Positions 10,403-21,830 of a DNA stretch of 64,000 nucleotides are shown here, one piece after another. The stretch covers positions 992,001 through 1,056,000 of the forward strand of contig VUYT01000001.1 of assembly GCA_008802785.1 (NCBI GenBank), written 5' to 3'. This stretch comes from Symmetrospora coprosmae. Taxonomy: Eukaryota > Basidiomycota > Cystobasidiomycetes > Symmetrosporaceae. Positions within the stretch are counted from its first letter, which is position 1, and the number at the start of each line of letters is the position of its first letter. The translations under genes and the position numbers were made by a program. The notes beneath the pieces were generated by a model that did no database searches, had not been told where the DNA came from, and saw only the letters and a list, made by a program, of their open reading frames with translations.

Positions 10403-12430
10403 ATGTCGGCTGGATACGCACGCTTGCATGCGACCCCGCCGCCGTCGCCCTCGTTCGGCGCAGAGGCCCCTATCTCCAAAGCCAGCGTCAGCAACAGCAG
10501 ACTACGACGGCTCCTGCTGGCCGCGTTCGGTGCCGTAGTACTGCTTGCAGTGCTCCTGCACAGCTCGCCAGAAGCGGTATCGAGCAGCTCCTTCGTCGCT
10601 GCTGCCCTGGCCAACAAGCTCTCGCTCTCATGGACGAACTCCGGATCCACTTCTGTTTCGGGCGACAGCAGGAGGGACCGCATTACTCTCATTGTGATGT
10701 GGGATGACGACCACATGTCGAGCTACCTGCCATCCCTCTTCCGGTCAGCGCGATACAACGCCGACGCGGTGGACCTCCTGTTCATCAATGTCTTGCGGCG
10801 TGGCTCGACCTGCCTCGAGGTGTCGTCCTTCGTGGAGGACGCATCGAACATCCGCGTCGAGTGCATTACGGATGAGGAGGTGGGCTGTAGTGCTGGCGGG
10901 AACATTTTTGTCGGAGATTGACGAGCTTCCTGCCCTCGCCTTTACAGGACAAGCTCTTGATCCGGGATTACTTCTGCCAAGGAGCATGGCAATGTACACC
11001 CGAGCAAATAGCAGAAGTGGACAGGCATCTGAAGGAGCGGGTGGACCCAATCCATGTGGAGTTCAAGCCATGGCGAGGTGGCATCTACAGAGATTTCATC
11101 GCGACAGAGTGGTGGGCATGGCTGGGTGAGTGGCATAGGCTGCACCCAGTAGCTCCTCGCATACAGCTGCTGACTCTCAGCATGCTTTACTGCCACAGAT
11201 GCGGACCAGATCATTGGCGATTTCCGAAACTTGTGGCCGTGGCAAGCTATCGACAGCTTTGACGTTGTCACCATCTCCGAGTGGGACTACGGTGAGCTGG
11301 CAGCATTGCCAGAGATGTCATCGGCTCCGCTCACGAGCGCTCGCGTCCTCCATCAGGGAACATCTATCTCCGAGGCCAGTTCACCGCCTTCAAGCAGACC
11401 GAGAAGCTGGAGCAGACCTGGCTAGACTACGAACCACTGTCAGCGCCGGAAAAGCTGTCTCTTCTGCCAAGCGGCGCCGTCGATGAGTTCGAATACTCGG
11501 TTCTGTACAGCAACCTCTTCACGAACCTCAACTGGATCCTTATCCCTCGTGCGCTTGGAGCGGACAAGTTCGGCCGCAATAAGGTCATCAGCCATGGTCG
11601 AAAGGCATACTACGTTCCGTCAGGCATGACACGCAATGACATGTCGCTTCTGTTCCACCCGAAGCATCAGCCACTCTCCGAGCCGATCTTCGCTGCACAC
11701 GAGCCATTCGATCCGGAACTCTGGTCGGTGCCGCTGCGCGAGCTGAGGCACGGCGACTGGGTCAATGGCGAGCCGCTTGAACAGTGGTGCGACCAAAAGG
11801 AGACGCGCTGTACAGTCGCGCGCGAGTACTATGCTTACAAGAGCTGCGTCATGCGGTACAATGGACAGCTACTGGAGTACTTTGACCGGAGAGCTGTAAG
11901 TGGAGTCACGGATCACCTGGCATAAGTGCGTCGAGCGAGGAATGACCGCTATCCCACACCTGCAGGCACCGCGAGCTGTCAGAGACGAAGCAGGCTACTT
12001 TGGCGTGGAGGAGAAGCTGCTCTTGCATTGGCAGGAAATCAAACGCAGAGACTGGTTCGACATGCCAAACAATGGTGTGCAGCCGAACGGTGCGTGGCGA
12101 GCCGTCATTGCGAGTCTGTATGCAGCGCGCTGACGTGTTTCTCGTGGTGCAATAGAGGTCTTCGAGATGAGCAGCGACTACATCGTCAGCTGGGACATTC
12201 ACACTCACGAAACGCGCATGCTTGCCTACGCGGACGGCTACAAGTACGCCCAGGCACCAGGTGAGCGCTTAGCCAGGCCGGGGCTCGCGCGCACAGAAGC
12301 AGCAGGCTGATTGACGTCCCATCTCGCAGAACCCCTTGGCTTCGGCTATCGATCAGTCAACGGCAGCGATCAGCTGCATCTGCCCACAGGGATGCTGGCG
12401 GAGATTGCCGCGATACCTCTGGCCGAGTGA
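10403..12430 (+). CDS. type II membrane glycosyltransferase-like protein
   Basis: Seven exons: 10403-10879, 10948-11125, 11199-11291, 11357-11895, 11966-12089, 12156-12260 and 12330-12430, giving 538 residues. After a short cytosolic tail, residues about 35-55 (RLLLAAFGAVVLLAVLL) form a single membrane anchor, as in Golgi enzymes. The lumenal part starts with ITLIVMWDDDHMSSYLPSLF, a Rossmann-like first strand. It then reads WWAWLDADQIIGDF, where D219-A-D221 fits the DxD metal/nucleotide-sugar motif of GT-A transferases. The first D codon is split by an intron. The overall layout resembles the DUF6625 group of glycosyltransferase-like proteins, which I name from memory of pattern only. Donor and acceptor sugars cannot be told. 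Splicing keeps frame throughout. Confidence 0.68.
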
Positions 12431-12653
12431 GAGGGACCTGCGCCCAGCTGGAATAGAAGCGCGCCTGTAGATTTGTCAGCAGTCCAAGTTGTTGTTCATA
12501 GAGATAGACAATTGCATAGGACCCCGCCTGTACGCGTGAGAAGCTGAAACGGTGCAGAGCGAACCCTTCTTGTGGCGACTGCCCTGGCGATTTGCCACCA
12601 CTTTCGGCTCGCGTCTTTCTCATCCCGTCCGACCAGAGCACGCGTAGAAGGCC

Positions 12654-15558
12654 ATGAAGAAGAAGAAGGAAGGAGGAGGAGCTGTAGAGCTCCTCTCGGA
12701 CGACGATGCTCTGCTGCCCCAGCTGAAGCGCAAGAAGCCCGCGTCGCAGCTCAAAGCGGGGTGGGCGCTTGTCCCGCTCGCGCTGTCATCGCCGGCAGCG
12801 ACGTCGAGCAGCGGTAACCGCAGCAAGCAGAAGGCTGAGGGCAAGGGCACGGGTACGCCAGCCAAGGCGGCGGCACCGGCAGCAGTGAAGGGCAAAGGGA
12901 AGGCACGCAGCAGGAGCCCCGTCAAGGGCAGAGGGGGCAAGCGGGCCAAGCTTGCGACTGAATGCGCGGCGTCTCGGGTCGCTGCTCGGACGATAGAGAT
13001 CCTTTCGTCGGACTCGGATGAGGACTTGGACGATATTCTCGAAGTGCAGCCAGAGGCAAGCACCAGTCGGGTCAAGGTCGAGGACAGTGTCAAGCCTGCC
13101 GCAACCCAGCGAGACCTTCCGATGCGGGCACCGTCGCGTCCGGCTTCGCCTCCATCAGGTCGACTGCCGCGCGCAGCCTCGACAACCAGCTTGCGAGCAC
13201 CTTCCATGGTCGTCGACCTCAGCGAGGATGACAACGACCTCGAAGTGCAAGTCGCCTCTCGCACCATCGTCAAGACGCGCACAGTGTCCATCTCGCTAGA
13301 CGAGGCGCCGGAGCTGGACGAGGAGGTGGCGAGGGAGCGAGACGACTACAGCGCATTTGAAGACGATGTGGAGGATGAGTACGACAATGATGACCTGAGC
13401 GGCTTTGACGATTCGTGGGGCGACGGCGAGCAGAGCCTCGGCATGCAGCGAACGATCTCAACAGACGCAGGGGGTCAGGGCGGGGATGCCATCGATGTCG
13501 ACAGCATGCAGGAAGGAGGTCCGTCTGGCGTGGAGTCTGACGAGGATATCCTCGAGGTGAGTCATCAGGTAGCTCGGCTCTGAAAGCCCATAAAGCTGAA
13601 GAGGCGTGCATCCTCTGCAGATAATGGACATGGATAGGCAGGACAGCCTGGGTCCTCCACCGTCAGACTATGGTGCCGATGACCCGGCTACCAACAAAGC
13701 AGGACCATCGAAGCTTCGAGCGGGGAAAGCCACGCCGGACAAAAAGGGCCTGCTCAAGCCCCTTTCGGCTTTGCGCAGGAGCATGTCACCTGCAGCCATG
13801 GCTGCAGCCTGCAACGGCAGCAAGGCGAATGCTTTCACTGCCCTGATGCACGGCGAGAATCCAGACAAGAAGTGGTCGGACGCAGCCGAATCCGAGAAGG
13901 CCATGGTGCGTAGCATCTGTCTTTGGGCGCATGGTCAGATGAGCAAGGTTGATGATCTGGCCTGTTTACCTGCAGGCCAAGCGAGGGTTCGCGCGACCTG
14001 CGCCGTTCTACAAAATTCTCGACGGCATGAAGATCGCGGTCGATGCCTTCAAGTACGGCAAAATTCCAGGAGTCGAAGCTTACTTTCTCAGCCATGCACA
14101 CTCGGATCACTACACGAACCTGTCTGCGAGCTGGTCAAACGGGCCCATCTACTGCAGTGTGGGCACAGCGAACTTGATCAAGTACAAGCTCGGCGTCAAG
14201 GATGAGTGGGTCAAGCCGCAGCCGAATGACGTGCCATTCGAAGTGGCCGGGACGCGGTGCACCGTGCTCGACGCCAATCACTGTCCAGGCAGTTCCATCT
14301 TCCTGTTTGAAGGGCCACACACATCGCCCAACTCGCCCCACTATCGTGCGCCAGGCAGCACCGCCAAAGCGCGGCAGTTTCGCTACTTGCATTGCGGCGA
14401 CTTCCGCGCATCGCCAGCCCACCTCTTGCATCCGGCACTGAAGGACAAGAAGCTCGACATCTGCTACCTCGACACGACATACCTGAACCCGAAGTACTGC
14501 TTCCCGGCGCAAGAGCAGGTCATCAATGCATGCAGCGAGCTTGTCCGGTGTCGTGTGCTTGGCGACCGGGACGCCCTCAAGAAAGGGTCCGGTGGCGGGG
14601 CGCAGCTCGTCAGGCAGGGGGAGATGATGAAGGGCTGGCTCAGCAAGGCAAAGAAGGAGGAGTTGCTCGAAGAAGGGCTGCTGGACGTTACTGCGACGTC
14701 TGCCATCGTCAAGGCGGACCCAGGCAATGATAACAAGCCGTCGCTCGAGGATGTCAAGGACGAGAAGCCGCGAGAGAGGCTGCTGGTCATGGTGGGGACG
14801 TACAGCATTGGCAAGGAGCGAATTGTCAAGGGTGGGTGCAGCTGCCATGCTGGCCTTGTATTGTCCAGCACACGCTGACGCCTTCGCCCGATTCGCACAT
14901 CTATGTCAGGCATTGCGCGTGCCATCAATGCCAAGGTGTATTGCGACAAGCGCAAAGCCGAAATCTTTGCCTGCCAGGACGATCCAGAGCTCATGTCCAT
15001 GCTCACGGACAACCCGCTCGAAGCACAAGTGCACGTCACCTGGCTAGGGCAGATCAAGGTGGACGACCTGTCGGACTACCTGGACCGCTTCAAGCCGCAC
15101 TTTACGAGCATTGTCGGCTTGCGCCCGACGGGTTGGACCTTCAAGCCTGAAGGGACGCTCGCGCTCACGCTCAAGCAGCCGAGCGTGATCCAGATGCTGG
15201 GGAGGGAGCTCCAGCGGAACTACAACCCGAGCTGGATGACACCGACCAAGGACTCGACGAAGACAGTCGAGGCGTACGGGGTACCGTACTCGGAGCACTC
15301 GTCCTTTGCGGAACTGGTGAGTGGGCGTGGAAGGATTAGAGCGGGCACGGGTGACTGACACGGTGTGGGCACCCCCGCCAGACCTGCTTTGCCGTCTCGA
15401 TGGACTGCACAAAGTTCATTCCGACCGTCAATGTCGGCTCAAAGGCCTCGCGCGACAAGATGCAGATCTGGATCAACAAGTGGCAGGAGGAGCGCAAGAG
15501 GCGACGGCAGAATGGGGACCCGCTCATGATTCCTCATCGGACCCTGCAGTACTGGTAG
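12654..15558 (+). CDS. PSO2: DNA interstrand-crosslink repair nuclease PSO2/SNM1
   Basis: Exons 12654-13556, 13621-13905, 13976-14831, 14910-15316 and 15382-15558; 875 residues. The first 400 residues are charged and disordered. The C-terminal half is a metallo-beta-lactamase/beta-CASP (DRMBL) nuclease. It has PFYKILDGMKIAVDAF, then the metal-binding SHAHSDHY near residues 436-441, and CTVLDANHCPGSSIFLFEG. The third and fourth metal motifs follow as YLHCGDFRAS and CYLDTTYLNPKYCFP, and the ending GVPYSEHSSFAEL plus FIPTVNVGS. PSO2/SNM1 enzymes trim DNA past crosslinks in the nucleus. The N-terminal region holds three acidic-flanked hydrophobic motifs that look like SUMO-interaction motifs (VELLSDDD, IEILSSDSDED, VVDLSEDD). 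I saw no clear UBZ finger. Identity is firm. Confidence 0.93.
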
Positions 15559-16318
15559 TCGCAGCCATGAAACTGCATTGGCCCTGTTGTCGCAGGTCGA
15601 CCGAGGACGCCTGCTTGGCTTCTGGAATGTAGCATAGACCCGCTCTCTGCGTCAGATCTCGTTATCCCGCAGTTGGACTGCTCTGGGACTTTGGGTGCAA
15701 CAGTGTGTGGGAGCGCCTCTTTCCCGTGAGGTCGGTGTGACTGGCACCCCTGCAGGGAGAGCTCTCAGCTCTGAGGGCGGAGTCACCACGGCACATTCAG
15801 CGCATCTTGGCGGAGCAGGATCGTCTGACCATCTCTCGGAGATTATTGTCCATGCGCAGCCATACGGTACACGATGAAGTGGGAGATGACGAGGCCGAGG
15901 CTTTCTAAAAAGAGCCCGGGGATATCGATCCGCCCCAAGCCGCGCGCCCGTCGCCGTCACAGACCGCCCGCACGCCCACGCGTGCTGACATTGCGCGTTT
16001 CCGGATCATCCCCTGGGCGTGCGCAACGGCTTGGAGAGGGGTGTACGTAGAGCAGCCTGCGTGTAAATAGTATGTCCTGGCTCTTCTCCTTCTCCCTCTC
16101 CCTGTTGCTTTCTATCCATGACTCAGACTGCCATGCTCTGGCGTGGTCGCCCGCCGGAAGGAGGAGCGGCAGTCCCTTTGGCTGGACGCCCTCTGACCGA
16201 CCTTCACGCACGGACCTTTCTGGCAGACAGCGGTCACCCACCGGTCGAGAAGGCGGCCTTCTCACCCGTTTAGCGCGCGCCCGGCTCTGCGTGCGTGCAG
16301 CAGGAGGCGCACGGTGTG
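15559..16318. other. 760 bp intergenic region
   Basis: No supported gene. A CT-rich tract (about 16080-16115) is typical of a promoter pyrimidine tract in front of the following glutamine-rich gene. Confidence 0.45.
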
Positions 16319-19265
16319 ATGCTCAGTGGGGAGCATGACGACGACGAGCAGTCCTTGTTTGGCGCAGCCTTGCAGCCGGAAGAGGAGGAGGACAACAACC
16401 ACGGCAGCGGCAGCGGCAGCGGCAGCGGCAGCGGCAGCGGAGGCGACTCTGTGCTAGAAGATGCTGGTAACAACAGCGGCGACGAGGAAGGAGATGCTGT
16501 CGAGCAGCAGCATCAAGACGACGCTGAGCAGGATGAGGGAGATGCAGAGCAGGAGGAGGAGGAGGAAAAGGAGGAGCAAGAGGGCGAGGGCGAGGACGCG
16601 CTCTTTGGCAGCTTCAATGGGAGTGAGGACGGGCAGGAGGACGCAGAGGTGCAAGGGAGCAGCCAGGAACGAGTGGAGGTTGCAGCTGCAGGCAATGCTG
16701 GCACAGTCGCACCCTCTGCGCAGTCCACCGCGCCGGCGGCAGGGAAGCCCGACACCTCCTTGCAAGGCAGCAGCAGCAGCAGCAGCAGCAGCAACGGGAA
16801 TGACGGCAGTGACACGGCTCCCGTTGGAGGGCAGGTGCAGGGTGGCCCACCAGCATCTGCAACGCGGCATGATATGCAGCAGACAGCAAGCGCCCCTGCT
16901 TCAGCCCCATCGTCGCCCCGCCCGTCTTCGTCGTCCTCTTCAGCCGGCGCAGCAGACGGCAGACTGGCCAACAGCAGCGAAAGCACACATGCCAGTACCA
17001 ACACAAGCCCAGGCACCAGCGGTGAGTCTTCCCTCTCTTCGCTTGCTACTGCTCAATGTGGTCCGATGAGCCCATACTGAAGTGCTCCACCCCCTTCTGG
17101 GCGACTCTCAGCCGTCAAGCAGCCTGGCCGGGCGAGCTCGCCCAACAAGCAGGTCAGATTCCCACCTGTGCTCACGGCGCAAGGGAGCTCGAGCAGCAAC
17201 AGTAGCGGCGGACAGAGTGGTGGCAGCTCGCTCGCAAACATACCGGAAGAGGGTAGCCAGGAGCCGCGCCCGGAAGAGCAGAACGAGACATCCACCGGCG
17301 GTGTGACCGGCGCTGGAGGAGTCGCCCCGGCCTCGCAGATGGCCCATTCGCAGACCTCATCAGCCAGTATCCCTGTCACCGGTGCGCCGCCGGGCTCTGC
17401 GCGACAGCCGCCGAGCGGTGCTCCAGGCCCGGCTGCCCTGCAGGTCCAGGAGATGCGGCGGCAGTTCTTTGGGCTGCAAGTACCCCTCCTCCTGCTCATC
17501 AATGTCGAGCTCGTCAAGTGCATCATGACCGTACAGATGGAGTACGGTAAGCTGCACCCGGGCGAGATGCACCCTATGGAGGGGAGGTACCAAGAGTGAG
17601 GATCACAATCCCCGCTCTCAGGGAGGCAAGCACGCAGCTGATTCTCCATTTTGCACAGTCTCGTTGCGCGCCTGTCTGGCAATCTGGGCTATCTGGCTGC
17701 ATTGAGCGGAGCTTCGGCGTCGCCGAACGTGAGTTGCGTGGCGCTACACCAGCTCGACCCGTAACTCGCGCTGACAGAAGCCGCTCTGCGCACATGCACA
17801 ACAGGGGCAGCTGCCCAATCTGGTGGCCGACTCGCCATCCTTCTCGCCGGAAAAGCTGCAAGCGCTCTACAACCAGCTGAAGAGCTACCTCACAATGGCA
17901 TACAGCAGAGGCATCCTTCCGATCGGAGGCACTGGCAATGCGGCGCGCCCGCTCCAGACGCAGCAACAGCAACAGCAGCAGCAGCCAGTGACAAAGCAGC
18001 CATCGGCTCCTGCACCCGCAGAACCCGTGACTGGCAAGCGACAGCGGACAGAGTCTGTCCACCCGGCAGACTCGCAACTGACGAGCGCATCGTCAGCCAG
18101 GGACGAGGATAAGCCGCGTCTGGCCAAGCGGGAGAAGCTGGGAAGTGGACCGGGAAGCGACGCGTCCAGCTCGTCCAGGCCGGGCACCCGGCAGGGCTCA
18201 AAGTCGCCAACAAAGCGGGAGTCACAGCCGCTGCCGTTGCAGCAGGCGCCGAATGGCAGTATGCCCCCGCAGCAGCAACAGCAGCAACAGCAGCAGCCGG
18301 GCTCTGCCGTATCGCAGCGCCCGCCCTCACGCCTGCAGAAGCGTCGGACCTCGCAAGGCTCACAATCGTCTCAGACTGCCAGTCGGGCAGGGACACCTCG
18401 GCTTCCCTTGCAGAGTCTCCCCAACTCAGCAGGCCAACAGCAGCAGGAAGCGGGTGCGCCCGGGCAGGCAGGACCAGCGGCGGCACTGGCCGGCGGCGGT
18501 CCGCTGCCACAGAGCTACCAAGCGCTGCAGTATCACAATCAGGCCATGCAAGCCGGATCGCCTGCTACCGGACCTGGAACTCCCCAGTCACAGCAATTCC
18601 GCCAGCCATCATTGTCCAATGCGGCACCTCAGATGGTGCCGCAACAGCCTGGTAGTGGGCAGTATCCTCAAGCGGCAGCTTCACAGCAGCAGCAGCCGCA
18701 GGCTCCGCAACAGCAACCGCCAATGCAGAGCCAACCGATGCAGCAGCAGCAGCCGAGTCGACCGCCTAGCAACCTGGACCAGCTAGCGCACGAGATGATG
18801 CGGGTCGAGACTCACCTCCGGTCTGCCATGCAAGTACGAGACAACAAGCAGATGCTCGACAGTATGTCGGAGGAGAGCCGGACTGTCCTCTTGAGCAGGA
18901 TCGGCGAGTTCCAGAACCAGCTCAATCAAATGCGCCAGATTTATGCATATCATATGCAGCAGCAGCAAGGGCAGCAGGCAAGCAAGCAGCAGCAGCAGCA
19001 GCAGCAGCAGGGTCAACCCCGGCAAGCGGGCTCGCCAACGCAGCAGAGTCATCCTCAGCAAGCGGGCTCGCCGATGCAGACCCAACCGCCTATGGTGCAC
19101 CAGCAGCAGCAAGGAATGGCTCGAGGAGCGAATCAAGGGCAGCAGCAGCAGCAGCCGCCGCCGCCGAGCAATTCCGCTCACGAAGGTTTCATGGGCTCGC
19201 AGACACAGCAGATGGCGCAGCTCGCAGGACTGGGCCGCGGTCTGCCTCCTCAGCAGAGTCAGCCA

Positions 19266-19296
<31 letters not shown>

Positions 19297-20471
19297 CGCA
19301 GCCGCAGCAGCAGCAGAGGCAGACCAGCGGACCCATGCCACCTCCCCAGGTCTCGGGCTCGCTTCCGCACATGCGGCAAGGCTCGCTCACCCAACTGCAG
19401 CAGCAGCATCCCAGTCATGCCTCTTCGCCCTCTGGTACCCAGGCGGGCTCGCCAGCACCTTCGCTCGTTCAGCAATCGCCGCAGATCGGCAATGTCAGCC
19501 GTCCGCCAACGAGACAGGCCTTTGCTGCGCAGGGAGGACATGGATACCAGCAAGGGCAGATGCAGATGGACGGTCGAGCTGGATCGCCAGGTGAGCTCGT
19601 TTTCCTTTGGAAAGGCTACTGAGCGAGTCTGAACTGATTACAATACCATCTCTTCACTCAGCCGCTTTTGCTCAAGCGCAGCAGGCTGAGCAACAGCGTC
19701 GGATGTCGCAGCAGCCATCGCACCAGCCAAATACGCCGCAGCAGACCAATGATGGCTTTGTTATTCCGCCAGCGCGGCCACCTTCGGTCATCCAGCGCGT
19801 CCAAGCTCGACAGCAGCCGCCGACTTCATCTCATCCCGCCACTCCTCAGTCCGCCAATAGCCAGCTGAACAACCCACACATGCGTGCGCCGTCTGTGGCC
19901 TCTTACCACGCTCCTACGCCCGGCTCGACCTTCAATGCAAGCAGTCCCGCTGCGCAGTCAATGCATGCTCCGTCACCCGCCCAGTCTTTTCACCAAAGCT
20001 CGCCGGCACAAGGTCTTCCTCAGCAGCTACCGCCTGACACCCCGCAGTCGCAACAGTACGCTGCGCAGATGGCCGCCATGCAGATGCAGGGGATGACACC
20101 TCATCAGCATGCTCAGCAGCAGGCGAACTTCAACCTGATGCAGCAGCGAGCCAGACTGGCGTCTATGCAGGGTGGTCAGATGGTCCAACAGCCGCAGCAG
20201 GTCGGGTCTCCAGCGGGTCAAGCAATGCAAGGCAGCCCTCCACCGCAGCATATGCAGCAAGCAGGACAGGCGCAAGGGCAGGTGCCGGGTGGTATGCAGA
20301 TGCAGCAAGGTCAAGGTGGCCCGCAGCAAGGTCCGGGACTCCAGGGCGGCTTTCCGCCTGGCTTCAACCCGCAGATGTACGCCAACAATCCTCAGGCGGC
20401 GCAAGCCATGCTCATGGCCATGCAGCAACAGCGCATGAGCCAGTCGCAGCAGGGTCAGCCGCACCCACCGC

Positions 20472-20507
<36 letters not shown>

Positions 20508-21262
20508 CCGGACCAGGTACGCCTCAACAGCAACAGCAGCATTTCCAAGCTGGACAACGCATGCCACCGCAGCATCAGTATCAGCAAGGTCAGCAACAGA
20601 GCCCTCCTCCTACGAATCAGCAGCAACAGCAAGTGCCTCCGCAGCTCGCGCCGCAAATGGGCATGCCGCCGTTCCAGCTGCCGCCGGGCTTCAACCCGCA
20701 ACAGAACCCGCAGCATGCTATGATGCTGCAGCAGATGCAGGCCGGTATGCAGCAGCGACAGATGCAGATGCAGCAGCAGCAGCAGCAGCAGCAACGTCCA
20801 CCCATGCAGAACGGGCCACAGCAGGGGCAGGGGCAGATGCAGCCGGGCATGCCGGGCCCTGCGCAGGGTCGACCGCCAATGTCAGAGCAGGAGGCGCAGC
20901 TAATGCAGCAGCGTATGCGACAAGGGTCGGCGAACGGCGCCCCCGCCGGCTCGCCCGCGCCCGGTCAGATGGCGCCGGCGCAGATGCAGCCTGGACAGCA
21001 GCAACAGTTCTCGCCAGAGCAGATGCAGCAAATGTACGCACGTCAACAGGCGTATCTCAAGCAGCAGCAGCAGCAGGCTCAGCAGCAACAGCAGCCAATG
21101 CCTGCCTTCAACGGCAATCCTGGTTTTCAGCAGCAGCAGAACTTCCAGAGACCGCAACAGGCCGGCTACACGCTTCCCAATGGCCAGCAGCAGACGCCGC
21201 AAAGCGCAACGTCGAACAATACCTCGGCCAGCTTGGATTTCGATACCTACATCAATGCATGA
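16319..21262 (+). CDS. very long glutamine-rich protein, possible transcription coregulator
   Basis: Exons 16319-17021, 17112-17595, 17659-17728, 17805-19590 and 19662-21262; 1547 residues. The start is acidic with a Gly-Ser run and long Glu/Asp tracts. Around residues 350-460 there is the only ordered-looking part: MRRQFFGLQVPLLLLINVEL, then VARLSGNLGYLAALSG, and after a junction SPEKLQALYNQLKSYLTMAY. The rest is polyglutamine interrupted by Pro, Met and Ser, encoded by mixed CAG/CAA runs, with one short helix AHEMMRVETHLRSAMQVRDN. Such composition is typical of Mediator, SAGA or SWI/SNF-associated subunits and other prion-like regulators, but I cannot assign a family. The acceptor of exon 4 could alternatively lie 6 nt downstream (start at 17811). 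Confidence 0.7.
16403..16440 (+). repeat. GGCAGC hexanucleotide repeat
   Basis: About six tandem GGCAGC units inside the coding region, translated as alternating Gly-Ser. The in-frame six-base unit tolerates length change without frameshift. Confidence 0.9.
20473..20506 (+). repeat. CAG trinucleotide run
   Basis: About eleven uninterrupted CAG units coding for Gln; the longest pure run in the glutamine-rich gene. Shorter runs lie near 18987, 19270 and 20773. Confidence 0.9.
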
Positions 21263-21830
21263 ACAGCAACAGTGTGGAAAGGGAGAAGGGATGGACATTG
21301 TCGATGCAAGCTTGTAGGATACTTGGCCGACTTGACGAAAGGGGTTCGGCAAAGAAGATCGTGCTTCGGACACTGACTAACTGACATGCTGGCATTGCTT
21401 CCTGACGTTGACGTATGCTCGGTCTACTGACGTTTTGCCTGCGCAGTTCTTATTTGCATGCTGGGTGACGACGCTAGCATCGGCTGAGTCCTGTTCTTCC
21501 AGCATGGCGGAAGACGGCCTCGTATAAATGGCTCGCCTGGGCCTCTGCTTCTCTTCCTTTTCTTTTCTATTCCATGCTCGCTAGAACCAGGCAAGCATCC
21601 CCTGTCCTGCTCTGCCCTGCCGCGACCGGCCTAGGGCAGAACTCGACCTACCTACCCGCAAGCATGTCTCGCTAACAGCCTTCTACGCAGTGATGAGGGC
21701 ATTGGGTGATTGTCCGTCGATGCCACCTCATCGATCGCCTACATCGCAATAGCCTTGTGCCATGCGAGGACCTGTGGTGCATCATTGCCCCGGGCCGATA
21801 TAGGGCTAGCTGCTGTCTCTATGCGGCGAG
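21263..21830. other. 570 bp intergenic region
   Basis: 3' UTR of the glutamine-rich gene, then a T/C-rich stretch (about 21545-21575). No gene seen. Confidence 0.4.
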
